Part shown: in pieces, positions 47,472-61,395 of the stretch
Layout of the letters: every line of letters starts with the position of its first letter
How positions within the stretch are numbered: position 1 is the first letter of the stretch
Assembly: GCF_037975245.1 (NCBI RefSeq)
Contig: NC_092580.1
Location: 29,477,501-29,541,500, forward strand
Direction of reading: 5' to 3'
Origin: Apostichopus japonicus
Taxonomy: Eukaryota; Echinodermata; Holothuroidea; Aspidochirotida; Stichopodidae
Length of the DNA: 64,000 nucleotides
Translations under genes and position numbers: made by a program
The notes under the pieces: model-generated
The model's database searches: none
Told to the model about the DNA's origin: nothing
What the model saw: only the letters and a program-made list of their open reading frames with translations

Positions 47472-49214
47472 GGTGAAATAGGGGGAAACAACACAAGTTA
47501 ATCAAATGGAGTGCAATATGTGGTCATTCCATTTCCAAACAGTTTATTTATGTATACATACAGTATTTACACTAAGTCAGGATGTGTATAACCTTTCTTG
47601 TATTTTGTTGGACATCCACTGTTACTGTTCTTGAACAGAATTTCCAACTTGGTTGTCTTAAGGACAACTTACCTTAGCAATAGTTTTATTTCAAGTTAAA
47701 GCCATTTATTTCCATTTATATTGTTGCAAAAGTAGGAGACTAACTTGCGTTAAGGTGACATTACACACATGTCACACAAATTGTGTAGGTGTGGCAATTT
47801 CTACCAAAGATTCCATCATCACCTTCCTTGTTTGACAAGTCTGGTCTTGTGAAAGAAGAACATACAAAGCTACGAGGACTAGTTCAAACACAATGTACGT
47901 TCTTGTCCACAACCTCAAATGAGGTATTGTGAATCACACTTTTATTTGTGTACATATGGTGAAAACAACTTCAAAAACTTTTACGCGTGCAGTAAGTTTT
48001 ATAATAACTAAGTCACTGTGCAAGATGGTTTCACCAAATGTACACAAGTGAAAGACGTCCACATTTCGGCAGTCAATCACTCTATCCATAGACTGTAAAA
48101 ATATTGAATTATATGATGCAAATTTATAGGAAAATATCTACTCTTTTGTTATTTCTCTTCTTTTCAAATGAAACAAAACTAAACTCAGTCAGGCTTATAA
48201 ACTTCTGTACATGAGATTCGAAAACTAAATCATAAAAAAAATCAATGGAAAATTTTAAGTATATTAACAAAGCATCTATTAGGCCTATACAATTAAATCT
48301 GTTTATTCATTCCCAATATGAAGTCTATATTCCTTCAATGGCAATATGTAGTCATATGAGCTGATGTAATGCATGAATCATCAATCTTTGTTTGATTGAA
48401 ATTGGTCTTTTGTTGTCTATAAACAATCGGTTTGCACTCATACTGCTCAACTGTAGCCCCAAGTTCATTTTAATCAGCTTGAGTGGATTGCCAATTTAAA
48501 AGTACTCCACTTTCTTTGGGAATCATATGGACATGAAATTTATCGTAATTTTTATATTTTATGTATAACAACACTAGCATACAATGATATCATATAGGCC
48601 TTGTAAGGAAACAGTTGGCATAAGTTCTTCAAGCTGTTTCATCATACTGCACAGTATGTGTTATGACCTTTTATTCTTTCAGACAGAGTAAGGAATAAGA
48701 ACATCTTCATTTTTTCTAGAGAGAGAGAGGGGGGGGGGGGGTGGTGGTGAGACGAAGAGGAGCAATTGAAATATTATTCTATTTCATAAGTTTTCAACAA
48801 AAACTAAACAATTAATAGACAATTTTCATATTTGCAAATCCTTATGCAATAATATTGTCTGTTGCACAATGGAGGGAAGATAAATAAGCACATGTTTATT
48901 CTGTATATATGTACATCTGTGTAGGAATAACAGAAAATTAAAACAAGTTTGCTTCACTTAGAGAAAGACTGCATCTCAACCTTGGGAACACTGACAAAAA
49001 AATGCTTTATGTGATTGAGTGGGAGTAAGTCTGACAATTCTTGGATTTTTGCAAATCATTGGAGCAAAGCTAACTTTTATTCAGTGCCAGATCAGTACTA
49101 CGTATATGTGTACTACGTATGTATGTTTGCTCTCATGATGTATAAAAGAAAAAAATCTTCCTTTGATTTCTTTTTAGACCACCATCAGCGAGACTGCTAG
49201 TATTAGAGAGAGCA
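47472..49214. other. Region upstream of the receptor-like gene
   Basis: No coding signal. It includes a purine run at 48717-48741 (GAGAGAGAG followed by about 13 G) and a TAGGCCTA at 48280. The promoter of the downstream gene should lie at the end of this stretch, but no clear TATA box is seen. Confidence 0.45.
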
Positions 49215-52200
49215 ATGAAGTTTAGAGTCTACATCTTCTTAGCTATCTGCATCCTATCTGCTGATAGCGACCCTTGCTGTCAGCGCAGTCACTGGGAACA
49301 GTGCAATGTGGTAAGTACTGTATGCAAGGCACTGGAAGACCGTTGTACACTCAGCCCCTGCTGGTAACGGCCAGCACCTGAAATGATTTTCACACTTCAG
49401 CATGGAGATTGCCTCTAATTTTAGTGTGGACACTCCTTACCCCACCCCTCCCCCTTCCTCCCTCCCAATCTCCCTCTACCATAAAAATAAATTTGATCAC
49501 TAAATAACTGACATATGTATGGGTTATGGAAGTCTGGTCAATTTCATTGACCTAACCTGGCAACAGCAGACTGAGTTACAAAATCTTGGTAGTTACTGAA
49601 TAATATTTGGTTTCTTGTAATAACTATAATAAATTTCCTTTGTAAAATTGCTGGAATGAATTTATGCAATAAAGCTTTCTCACTGTGAGGTACTGCCGCC
49701 CTGAGTTCAGGGTGCATACATTTGATATTAGTATTCCAAATGTATCGTGTACCACAGAAATACTTTAACAATGAGATCAGTCACCAACAAGTTGACAACC
49801 TCCCCTTTTGATGCATTTTCTGGAAAACAAAGGATCCATCTGACACTTTAAGTTAACTTGTTGAAACCTAAAACACAGTTGCAGAGTAAGAACTATTAGG
49901 AACAAAATAGTGAGGTGCAAAATTTCAATTATCAAAACAATTTTTTTTTTGTCCCTCCCCTTCCCCCCTTCCCAATCCTCACCCGTCTCCCTCATCCCTG
50001 GAAATTGAAAGTAGGAGATCTACAGGAAAAATCCTGCTACTTACATAGCATGCCAGGCCCACACTTTATATTCTTATATCCTGTGAATAATGCCCACACC
50101 ACCTGAATACTTTTAGAAGTTCCCTGTGTGTCACTGATATCAAATTTATGATCTGGTGTCAAAGGTTTATGCCATTACCATACATTACCCCCCCCCCCCA
50201 TATCCAGTGACATCCCCTCTCTTCTTTATTGCTCTTATCACAGGTGGTGACAAAAGTCCCTCATGATATGTCAAATAACTCTTAACCTTGTCATTTTTAT
50301 TGACATATAATTCTCCCTGAATGTAAACAAAGTTTTGCTGTTTCTGTCAAGTCAATCTGCCAATAGTTTTGTTATATATCAGAGTGTAAAGTCACATAAA
50401 TAATAAACAATGCTCTATAAAGTGGTTTGCTATCAAGTTATGGTACCTTCGGTATAGATATGCAATGATGTCTTAAAAACTGCATAACTCCAACATTTTC
50501 CAGATAAGGTACTCGTAATATTTACATTTATTTTATTGTTATCTATTGTTGTTGCTATGAAAATGAAATTTGTTGAAGTATTAAATAAAAGTTTGGGAAA
50601 AGACTTTCCTTGCTGCAGAGGTTAGAGAAAGAGGTCCAGAATTCATGAAATGAGATTACTTTGAAGACAGAAACTCATCTAATTTGTCTCCAAGTCATCC
50701 ACCCCACCCCTGCCCCTCCCCAAGTCAAAAAATGCATGATAGCTTTAGGCAGGATAGTGAACTAAAATTTGGTAGTACAAGTGGAATTAAGTCAATTAGG
50801 AACAAAGTTAATTTTGATTTGCAGTAGACTGTTGCACAAAACAGTGCAATTCGTGTAGGTAGTGTTTCTTTGCCACTATTAATGCTTGAGAAATGGGGAT
50901 GTTAAACATATGAGGCTAATCAATTAGAGTGGCTGGGCTACTTGTCTAACCATGGAGCTATAGCTCCATGGTCTAAATCACAGACTTTTCGGCCTGTTCC
51001 TCAGGTTCAAAACAAAACTTAAATTGAGTCACAATATTTACTTTTATGGCCTCAACTAATATGTTAACCTGAAGTACAATGCATTTCAAATTTGCCAAGG
51101 ACAAATGCTGTTGGACAGTTTTACAATGGTGCTGTATTGTTCATATGACGTCATGAGAACTTGTTTTGGTTGAAAAACTAGGATTTATGTAACAATGGAT
51201 AAACATTTTAGCCTTAAAGGAGCATACCAGAGATTTAGCATATTTTAGAACTGACTATAAGAAAAACCCAGATTAATTATAGAAACATTACTATCACTCA
51301 ATTTGTTTTTTTTGTTTTTTTTTGTATTTCTAAAGACTAAAAGGTTGAAGGCAGCAGGTTCATATGTGTTCATATGTGTGTGTGGTACTTACAGCGTTTG
51401 TACAGCTTGGCTGTAGTCAGAAAGAACAAGTAAAATTTCATATCCATGACCAATGGGAGAACTTTAATGGAGGGGAATGGGGGAAATCCCATCCCCTTTG
51501 TTTCTTCATTGAGAGTAAATGTATTTGAAGTGAGAGGTTTGTCCATTTGCTGTTGAAGGCTGCCTTCTATTTAGTGGGTTCCCTTATGAATGACCATGCG
51601 ATTCTTGACATTATGCTTCTTAGCCACTGAACTTGATATTTTCTGAAAATTACTTGTCATTCCTTTTGTCTTTTAAACCAAAGTTGCTAGCTGTATAAAT
51701 TAAATTTGATTTGTGAATATTTGTTTTGAAAGAATACATCTAAATTCAAAGATACAAAACCACTGACTAAAATCATTTTGCGTTTCTTGTAAAACTGTTG
51801 AAGGTGATAAACAGCCATGGTTTATTCTCATTAGAAACAAGCATTTGCTGCCCATCTCCTTATCCTGGCTTCAGGTACACTGGTACAGTATCTCAAGTAC
51901 TGTAGCAGGTCAGGTTTAAAGATAATCCTACCCTCTAGTGGGAGGGGGTGAGGGATTTGTTGTTTACATCAAATTCAGATTGCATTGTAACTAAATAAAC
52001 TCCCAAGTAGGTAAAATGATAAATTGGTTGATAAGCTGGTGTCTGTTTGCCAAACCAGAGATTTCTCCTGCAGTGTACATATTGGTCATATTTTGCTTAG
52101 CCATTTCTTTAGGCAATACTATTTGGACAACTAAATGGTAAGATCTGGTTGTCCAAATGACAGCCAAAAAAAGTCCTCAACAATTTTCCCTGAGCAGACA

Positions 52201-55200
52201 AGCTTAGGTATAAACTATTGTGACTCCAGCTTCCTACAAGCTAGTTCAAAGCATTCCTTACAGGTAATTAGTATATATGTATCTATGCTTTACAGTATCT
52301 ATTTGGATATATAAATACTGCTGACAATATTCCATTAACTAGCTACCAAGATGGGGGAAAGGGGTGGGGGAAAGGGGGTTCCATGTACTTTCCTTCAAAC
52401 TGTCCAGTCCATTCTAGATTTGAAAAAACTAGTGGACGTTTTGCAGTAATTTTGTGTTTATCATCATGGAAACTTGATTGTAACTTTTAAACTTTAACAA
52501 AATACGAAAATTTAATGGTTGAAATTAACAATAATGGAGTATTAGGCGCATCTATGTGATAGTCACGATAAGAAACACCCTTGGTTTGAATGCATGATGT
52601 GCTTGTTGCTAATAGCTAAGCTTCTCTTCTTCAAAACAATAATTTTTTTGTTTTTAGCTCTCTTTTATATTTTATTTCTTCATTTTCTTTATTTTATGAT
52701 TTCTTACTTGAGTAAAGTTTCCATACTCTGTTGAATCTACTGTGTGGTTGGTTGTTTGTTATGGCAATAGCTTTTTTCAACAATCACTTCCCATGGAACT
52801 TGGTTGAATATTTTCAAGGTTGTTGCACCTATTATTCTGTGTCAATAACAATCCTAAATGAATACCAGCTATTTCAATCTTTCATCTGTAGTTCTTAATA
52901 CACATTTCCAAATATAGGCATACACAGTATTTTATACATTTTTTTGCTGCTCAGTGCAAATTTGAAAAGGTTATTGTCTGTAGAAAAATGCAAAGAGGTG
53001 TATCATTCCTAGAATGAACATGTAACAAGGCTAATTCACAGGTTATTTTTAAACTTGTACAGTTCTTGAAGAGGCTTATGAACTCGTTTCTTATAATTCT
53101 GTGAAGGAGACAGTATGATTTTAATCTTCTAGATGTACTGTAGTCATGTTGGTTGGGGTTTTGGGAGGGGGAAGGAGGGGAGTTTCACTGCTCTTATAAC
53201 TTGCTGTACCCTTTCATGCTTGATCAATGCTTCAATATTATTGGAATGGTTTACTACATCACATCGCATTGCCATTACATACATGTAATTCACATGACTT
53301 TACTAGACTAACGCATTACCATATTACATTATATACTGAACGTAATTCAAATGACTTTACTACTGTAGGCTAACGCATTGCCATTATACAGTATGTATAG
53401 TTGACATTACTCTACTAGGCTTACGCATTGCCATTACATATAATTCACATGACTTTACTAGACTTACGCATTACCATATTACATTATATACTGAACGTAA
53501 TTCAAATGACTTTACTAGGCTAACGCATTGCCATTATACAGTATATATAGTTGACATTACTCTAATAGGCTTACGCATTGCCATTACATTATATACATAA
53601 TTCACATGACTTTACTAGGCTTACGCATTACATTATATACTGAACTTAATTCATGTGACTTTACTAGGCTGACGCGTTGCCATTACATTATATACATAAT
53701 TCACATGACTTTACTAGGCTTTATGCATTGCCATTACATTATATACTGTACGTAATTCACATGACTTTACTGCCCTCTACAATACATATCACAGTTGCAG
53801 GAGACACATCAAATTTGCCTTCATGTTTAATATAGTCCATAACAGAATGGTTTGCTATATAAGTTAATCATTGCAACTGATTTGCACAATTGAGAAAGTA
53901 TCTATTGTCTGTTTGTGTTGATTTGAATGAAGTTACCATGGCATTCCATTTCCATACTTAACGCCCCATTTCACTTGTAGGAAACATCCATTTATTTCTT
54001 TCATCAACTGTACTTTCCAATTCTTTTAAAGCCCAACTTGAACTTTCTAAACTATAGTGTCACCAGGAAGTTCCATAACAACTCCGAGGTGTGACCAAGA
54101 TGAATTCCAATTCAAACTTAAAGAACTTGCAAGGTTAACAAAGCTATTATTCTTTGTACAATGAGTTGGTTTCGGTTTCTTACTGACCTGTTTTTTTTTT
54201 TCCTTGGTGTCGCCTTTTGGTAGTTCAAATAATTGTTTATGAAAGGGTGGAGCAACAAGCATGAAACAGGAACTGAATTACAGCTACAGGTCTAAAGCAG
54301 CTTCACTTACAAGAAAAAGATAACTTAGGAATTGTAAACATCCTCTTTCCAAGTAGTTAACTTTATGCGTTTCTCTTAACGATCTCCAGTTAAAAATTAA
54401 TGCGTTCATCTTGAAGTAGATCCCGAGCATCTGAACAATAAACTTCTCATAAAGTAAGAAGATAAAAACTGAGATGTTAGTTATTTTATTGATGGCATAC
54501 ATCATCTATTAACTAGTACAGTAAAGTCAAGTGTAGATCTGGTGATGAATGATAAAGGTAAATGATTAATAAATAAAAGGGCCAAAGACAATAGGCTATA
54601 TCAGCGGTGGCAGCATTCAGAGAGGGAACCCCGCCTCACTGAAATAGTACGTTTGGGACCGAAATATGTATATATCAGGACCATAACATAAAACAAATAT
54701 TAACTTTGCTCCTATGTTAAGCACACTAGCCCGCCATGAAAATATGAAAAGTTTGTCGCAGCTGCAAAACTCAAATTGGATGATTCAATATCGAACAATG
54801 TAAGGGATTATCTGCACTGACCTTCAGTGCCTATTCATTGTTAGTATATTGCAAAGTACAAAAGATTATGTCCTACGTAGCCTGGCCATTTGGTGCTGAA
54901 GCCTCTTCAGCCTCTTCAGCCTCTTCAGCCTCTTCAGCCTCTTCAGCCCCTTCAGCATCTTCAGCCTCTTACTTTTGACACCCATGCCATGGTACCTATA
55001 ATACCTATCTGATGTCTTTAATCTACTTTATATGCACTCTCTTCTCTTTTACCAAAACCTTCTTTTCGAACTTGGTATTTGTTTAAGCACAGTATTTGTA
55101 GCTATGTATTAGCAGTATGCAGTTTTTATAATCATTTTCAAATGTTTGAAACAATGCATACTGTACTCTGATAGTGGCTATCCATATCCTAGTGAAAATT

Positions 55201-58200
55201 GTCAAGGAATATTAGAGAATGAATGAATGAATGAATGAATGAATGAATGAATGGGTCAGTAAATGAATGAATGAATACATAAATAAATAAATAAATTACA
55301 ATATTAACCTTTATATTTTGTGGAGAAATGAGTGGCTTCTGTTTTCTTTTGTTTACTTTTATCTTTTCATCTTCTATTTTCTAACCTGCATTGGTACAGT
55401 ATTTAGAGATCAGATGCAAGGACAGTGTACCAGAATATATATATCCAGTACATAGCATTGCGTTTATGTAGCAATTCGGCCGCACTGGCATAAGTACAGT
55501 ACCTGTATAGCAGTTTGCAAGGTTATATGCCAGAGTAAAAGATGACTTTAGTCCCCAAAACTTTAATTTTGTTAAAGTATGTTGTAGGCAGTTAAAAACC
55601 ACTGTTGTCTATTCCAGGTGGTATTTCTTTACCACTCTTAAGAATTGAGATTTCACCCTTAAACATTTGAGGCTCATCATTAAAAGTGGCTCTACTGCTT
55701 AGTCTATGCACATAGACCAAAGGTCAGTTGCTCAGATACAATGCAAAGCTCAATAGGCAAATATCTATAGGGCTTTTCATATACGTATGTTCTCAAACAA
55801 AATGTTTCCAAATCATTCAAGGACAAATGGAATGAATGCGACTGACTCAGTTTTACTCGTACACTCAAAATCTACAGACCTGTATAGCCTTCAAAACTTG
55901 GTAACACTTTAGCACTGCACCGCCACTGACTTCAGTGGGGGGTATTGGGATATATGTTTGTAAATTGTTCAAAAAAAGCCACATATTCCTCATAAATTGT
56001 TGAAATAGGGTGAACTGAATTTGTCAGAATAACAGTACTTTGCACATGTAAGTGGTGCTGTGAAGCTAGTTATACACACTGTTTCTGAACACAAACCAGC
56101 TTTAACCCCTTAACTTCCTAGTACATATTACCTCAGGTATATTGTATAGTGTATAGGCACTGTTTTCTGACCACTGTGGTGAATTAAAGTATGAAGATTT
56201 CAGTGGTTTTGAGATGGTGTTGTGTAACATATTGAGCATATATTACAGAAGAATGAAACAGCTGTTTACTGTGAATCCTTCCTTCATCCTGAAGTGACAG
56301 GCTGGATTTTAAAATGTATGGAAGTACTGTCAGTTTGTAACCCTTATGGAAGTGAACATATCCGTTCCCTTTCCTCAAGTACAGAACTTGCAGAGCAGGG
56401 AACAATTGAATGTTCATAGCAGTTTTTGAGGCTGTGTCTCTTACAAAATATGACTACATGGTCCCTGAGTTTTGGACTTGCGCATAGCAATTTGACTGTT
56501 TGTCATAGTAGCGCGATGTGGTACCTGATGGTACTGGATAAATTATTCATCCCTGCGACTGAACCACCCAAAACTGCACACTTGCTTGAATGGGCACACA
56601 GCAAACTTTCTGAAGTTTGAATTAACATAGTCACTTTAGATGGCATTGCTTGATTAAGTGTTTGCAGTCATTGCGGAATCGCTAAGAAAATATTTGTAAA
56701 TTAAAACTAATTTTTTCTTTCTTTTTAGACCAGTTTGAGCCCATCTGGATCCTTTCTGCCAACTATGCAAATATACATGAAAATATGAACAACTACAAAG
56801 TTAAATATAATCAGTGCTTTCATTGCTTGTCAGAGATACACAGGCAGTGTGTTTAATATGGATTGCAGCAACACATGCACTTACGTACTGTACAAAACAC
56901 AAGTTGTAAATTCCTCCTAAAATGTGGTCTAGGTTTCAAGTATTCCTAAAACAACCCACTCTTTACCAAATGATAGCTTATCTGATTTTCAGGAATACTG
57001 AAAACCTTGGTATTTGAATATGTATAATTTATCTCTAAACCATCAAGTGTTTTTAATAGGTTCAAACAAGGTTAGGATGTCCTATGAACCAGATCAACCT
57101 GATCCCACTTTAAACACTAGTCTGTGATGATGTGTATATGAATGTTATGTGCAAGTATGCTTTGCATGTCATCCAGGAAGCTGTTTGTGTTTTGCAGCCA
57201 TTTTACATTTAGTCTAACAAACATGTTATGAAATCATCTTGAAGGATCAACTGTTTCTATCTGCGTATTAAACACGATAGATAGATGTGTTCATTTTTCA
57301 GGTGCATTGGGCCTCATGGCATCTGAATTATCCGATTAGCTGATGATAAAACTGTTCAATCCTTTTAGAGGGTAGGACAAATTGCAATTTACATGATTAG
57401 CTTTTTTACTCTCAACTGTAAAACAAATGAAGCAACCACTTTGAATTGCGCAAAGCCACATTGTTGTTTGGATCATTTTACTTCATGGCAAATTAACAGT
57501 TTTTTTTTGTTGGAAACATTTAGACACGTATTTGCTATCTTTAGCTCTCTGTGAATATTTTCATCAGACACTGGCGAATCGAAGCAAGTTTTGGTCCAAT
57601 AAAGCCCTGGGAAAATCAAATGTTTCAAATACTCATGGTTTTACTCATAGTCAGTTCTCAATTATTATCCCTACCACCATTTCTCCAAGTGGTGAGATTT
57701 TATTTTATTTTATTTTTATTTTTTTTTATTTTTTGGACAATACCTTTTAAGTGGTAAATATTCTCGTTTCTCCATTTCTTCATATTTCAGTTTGGACCAA
57801 GTAACTCCACATGTGAATTCATATCAATGGAGCATAGCGGTAGGTTTCTATGAATTTTTTATAGGTTCTCTAATGTCATCTTTTCATAAATAAAAGCACC
57901 TTTACAAAGCAAAACCGGTTACATCATCTAATAGATTGCAGTGTGCTCATTGCTGCTTACTTCTAAGGCCAATAAGAAGAATTACGAATCACATTTTTCA
58001 TTGTTTGTACCCGTGACACCACTGTCAAGAACATCCAACTGTTATGGTTGAAGAGAATATTTTGAAGAAACTCTGAACTGTTCTGTTGTTTCTACTATGA
58101 ACATTGTTCAGTATTTGTCTGCTTGAAACATTCCCCCCCCCCCCCTCATCATTGAACTCGCTCAGATTGGTTTTCAAGGTCTTGGCTTTGCCTACTACCA

Positions 58201-60272
58201 AAGGAAAGCAGTATTGTACAGCAAAGCTGTTGCTGAATTGGATCTGGATCTCACATTAAACATTGATATGCCCCAATCAGCCACTATTGGTTGATGACGA
58301 TATGGTTTAGCCAGCCAACATACAGTAAGGTATACGTAGCCAGTCGAAATAGGTGACATTCAATCTCCCTTTGGACTCTAGTTACGCACAAGATATTGAA
58401 AAATGGACCTTTTCAACTGACAGCGTGGACTTTTTTTTCTCTCTATCAGATCAAATGTTACCTTGTCTGTCAATAAAGTGGGCCCTTTGAAGCCATTCTC
58501 CTCCCTAAATTGAAGATAATTGGCTCTCCTCAATGTAATTGTTTGATTCACTTTTCTTCATATCTTGATGCTTTTAATAGTACTTTGTTCTTGCAAGCAG
58601 GTCACGGCGGCTGTGCACCAATAATGTCCAATAGGAGTCAATCTGTGCCTGATGGATTAGATGTGATAGACTTCAGTTACGAGCTGACTCCTTGCTCTGC
58701 TGATCCCGGTCGGGACGAAGGCAATTGCTCAGAGACAGCTGCCCTCAAGATGATCACGTTAAGTTTATCAATTACATTGGGTAAGTTTTGGAATGTGTAA
58801 GGCTGAGTGAGATAGTGTATTAATTCCTCCTTCCAGCCTCCCCCCCCACCTCCTCCTCTTACCTGTGCCTAGTCTGCTATGGCTCTCTTTCATCTATCTA
58901 GTCTGCCAATTGGTAATTCATTTGCACTGCCTAAACTTGACTCATTCTCAGATCACTGTCCATGTATGGCTTCCTTCCAAATCTACCATTTCTTCTTTCT
59001 TTTGTTTTTTTGCAGATGGCCCTAACCTTTCAGGTATACTCTTCATACTGAAAGGTTATAATGAAGTAATAAGTCACATACGACATACTTCATGCCACTA
59101 TATTAAAATACTGGAGGAGCTCGATGAGGGTGATGTCAAGATGAATGGGGTAATTTGTTTTATTATCTCTCTTTAATTGCCGATCTGTCAAGTTCGAATG
59201 AAGTCTTTGTTTTCAAGAGCACATTTCCATACCAAGATACATGTAGCAGTTAGTATTGCATATTTCAATTAATCCACCCAGTTTTAAGATTTGAAAGACA
59301 TTTTTATCATAAAAGAAAACAATAGAACCTGCACTCTTTGTTTAATTGGACATAAAATGAAAACATTACTTACCAGCTGTTTGATATATTTTGAATTTGA
59401 AAACTAACTAACCGAATGTTACTTGAAATTTTATATTTAATCCTGGGCAATACCACAGTTTCACCCCCCCCCCCCCAAAAAAATTAAAACATCACACTGA
59501 CCATGTCTTGGACCTCAGTATTAGTGATACTGGAAAACAGTGTTCCCAGTCATGGATTCAACTTCTAGCTAGTATCCCTGGTACAGAACAGTTACTTGAG
59601 AAGTGGTGAAGACTCGGTTTATTATAGAATTTGTCACCGCTTGGCATAGTTATTCTAGGTAAAATAGATCTAAGCTCAGCATATATAGCCTAATGTTTCA
59701 TTTGTTAAGCCATCTTCTCATGCATGGGTTTGAGTGTAATTTTATAAGAGGAAATATAAACAAAGGCAATCTTTACATTCAGATTTTAAATTTTAACTTT
59801 TGCTAATGGGCCAAATGTTTGGCAACATGAATCATGTGATTGTTTAGTATGTACACATTAGAACCAAGAGCAGATTGTTTTTTTTGTTGTTGTAATGGAA
59901 TGTATTTTTTTTTATGTGGCTATAAAGGATATATCATTTATAAGTAAGCTTGGAATTTCAATAATTGCAGAGGTGGGAGGTTGGGGGGGAGGGGAGGGGG
60001 TTGGTTGGAGTGGAAGGCGAGCTTTGTGGCTTTCATGAGAGCAAACATTGAAAACTTGTGACTTTGTATTGTATTAAATGTGTTTTATTGTCTTCTTTGA
60101 CTAAGTCATTTGTGTTCCTTAATTCAACAGAGTAAAACAAAACTTTTCTATGATGGATTTTACAATGAAACAATTCATCCAGGGTACACTTACGAAGTGA
60201 GTGGCAGATCTTTACCTGCTCCTGCAGCACAAGACTTTGATGTAGTGGTCAACAAAAAAGTCACAATACCAC
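49215..60272 (+). CDS. Secreted or membrane protein, first five exons; IL-17-receptor-like ectodomain (tentative)
   Basis: Exons: 49215-49310, 57791-57839, 58601-58780, 59016-59149, 60131-60272. Each has a good acceptor and a GTAAGT-like donor, and phases match throughout (0, 1, 1, 0, then 1 open to the next exon), giving 200 codons without a stop. Exon 1 encodes a signal peptide (MKFRVYIFLAICILSA) followed by a Cys-rich start. Exons 3 to 5 alternate short hydrophobic strands and have several possible N-glycosylation sites (NRS, NCS, NLS, NET). The pattern ITLDGPNLSG..LKGY, a lone Cys (HTSCHYIKI), then LFYDGFYNETIHPGYTYEV and SLPAP resembles the first fibronectin-like domain of IL-17 receptors. 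That family signals through an intracellular SEFIR domain, which would lie beyond this window. Intron 1 is about 8.5 kb. The family call is inference; the gene model itself is well supported. Confidence 0.7.
50855..51140 (+). repeat. Dispersed intronic repeat, copy 1
   Basis: Matches copy 2 (55611-55860) at roughly 70 %: GTGTTTCTTTGCCACT, TTAAACATATGAGGCT, AGAGTGGCT and, further on, CAAGGACAAATG. Contains a 24-bp perfect palindrome at 50949-50972. Family unknown. Confidence 0.6.
50949..50972. repeat. 24-bp perfect palindrome
   Basis: ACCATGGAGCTA followed directly by its exact reverse complement. A hairpin lies at the same position in the related copy at 55.7 kb, but with a different stem sequence. 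Confidence 0.9.
53225..53770 (+). repeat. Minisatellite, ~60-bp unit, about nine copies
   Basis: Units carry CATGACTTTACTAGGCT, TACGCATTGCCATTAC and an ATTATATAC spacer. A three-unit superrepeat is visible: the order with CTGAACGTAATTCAAATGAC then CAGTATRTATAGTTGACATT occurs twice, about 180 bases apart. Lies in intron 1 of the receptor-like gene. Confidence 0.85.
54899..54970 (+). repeat. (CAGCCTCTT)n 9-bp minisatellite
   Basis: Eight nearly perfect 9-mers, intronic. Confidence 0.95.
55216..55296 (+). repeat. (GAAT)n then (AAAT)n microsatellite
   Basis: Nine or so GAAT units, a short break, then more GAAT and AAAT units. Confidence 0.95.
55611..55860 (+). repeat. Dispersed intronic repeat, copy 2
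   Basis: Counterpart of 50855-51140: GGTATTTCTTTACCACT, TTAAACATTTGAGGCT, AAAGTGGCT, then AAGGACAAATG. It has a short stem (GTCTATG-CA-CATAGAC) where copy 1 has its palindrome. Confidence 0.6.
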
Positions 60273-60944
60273 GTAAGTTTATATTTTTTTTAATTAATCT
60301 ATTTATAAACAATCATTATTGTTATTAGTGTTTCACAGATAGATCCTAACATCAGCTGATTCTGATAGCAGTTATCAATATTGAGGCATTAATTGGCACA
60401 AAAGATGTGTGAGTACTGCAAGAACTGGTGCAAATAGCGATGCTTTGAAGAAGAGGAAAACACAAAGCGTCTGACTACTTTGATTAAATATAAAGCAACA
60501 TCTTTAGCATGATAGGTGGATTTCTTTGGCTGATACTTCCTCCCTAACGGAAAAAGACGGGCTATACAATCGCTCCACACATGAAAACTTCCCATAGATA
60601 AACTCATGCAAAAGCACAAACCATTTCACGCAGTTAACTTATACTGAGATTGAAGAGTTGTTAGAAGAAAAAAACAGTCAGCCTGGCAATTAAACTTGTT
60701 TCAAGTTCACCAAAGGAGTGAAAGCTATTTAATATCAAATACATGTAACAGTATTATCTTGGAAAAGAAAATACTGTGAATGTTTTCACTTTGCCCTATC
60801 TGCTTGCAAAAGTTAGCATGTAAATCTTTCCAACCTTCATTTCTGTTTCCACCTCGGATTGTCAGAGATACATGTGAATAAATCCTACAGCATTCCCTTT
60901 TTCTTAATAATATACTGGAGTCATGACAGACAGATTTAACATAG

Positions 60945-61383
60945 TGTAACGCCGCCAACGTCTGGTAGTGTAAAACCTGTCTCGAAACCAACACGAGCGG
61001 CCGGAAGGAAAGTTCCTCGTCTTGCACTCGACCGACTCTCCGACCCTCTGACTCACTCATTTACGAAAGAACCCTGCATTAAATACCCCGGAAATAACCC
61101 CCGTTTACACACGTCCGTACATAAACTGTAAAAAAAAGGCTTAGACCAATCAGGGACTACTTGTATATATAACTACGGTGAGTTGCGACCAATGGGATCG
61201 ACTCACACACCCACCGCCGTGCCTGCCTATGCCAGTCACGGGAATACATCGATATGGCAAAATTACGTAATCAGTTCCTGTTCCGGATAAACATCTATCG
61301 TTACCTCCGCGGAGCGCAACAGATGTTACCTCTGAGGGAGCGAAACGTATCTCACTAAGGAAAAGTCGTAGCTTTCCGCTACA
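60945..61383 (-). repeat. 3' LTR of the Gypsy element
   Basis: On the minus strand it starts TGTAGCGGAAAG and ends GGCGGCGTTACA, i.e. TG..CA ends, 439 bases. A TATA box (TATATATA, 61164-61171) with CCAAT-type motifs on either side marks the promoter. The other LTR is not in the window, so the ends are inferred from the TG/CA, the primer tract and the change in composition. Confidence 0.75.
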
Positions 61384-61395
61384 TTTCCCCCACCC
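61384..61395 (-). promoter_or_regulatory. Polypurine tract for plus-strand priming
   Basis: Minus strand GGGTGGGGGAAA lies directly before the LTR start, as expected of the primer for second-strand synthesis. Confidence 0.75.

Noticed and set aside
51217-51240. TTAA plus AGGAGCATACCAGAG as the end of a second TTAA-type MITE
   Set aside because: No inverted partner found within several kilobases.
56728-56790. Possible extra exon of the receptor-like gene after a good pyrimidine tract and AG
   Set aside because: In the required phase 0 it meets TGA before any donor site, and exon 1 joins exon 57791 in phase without it.
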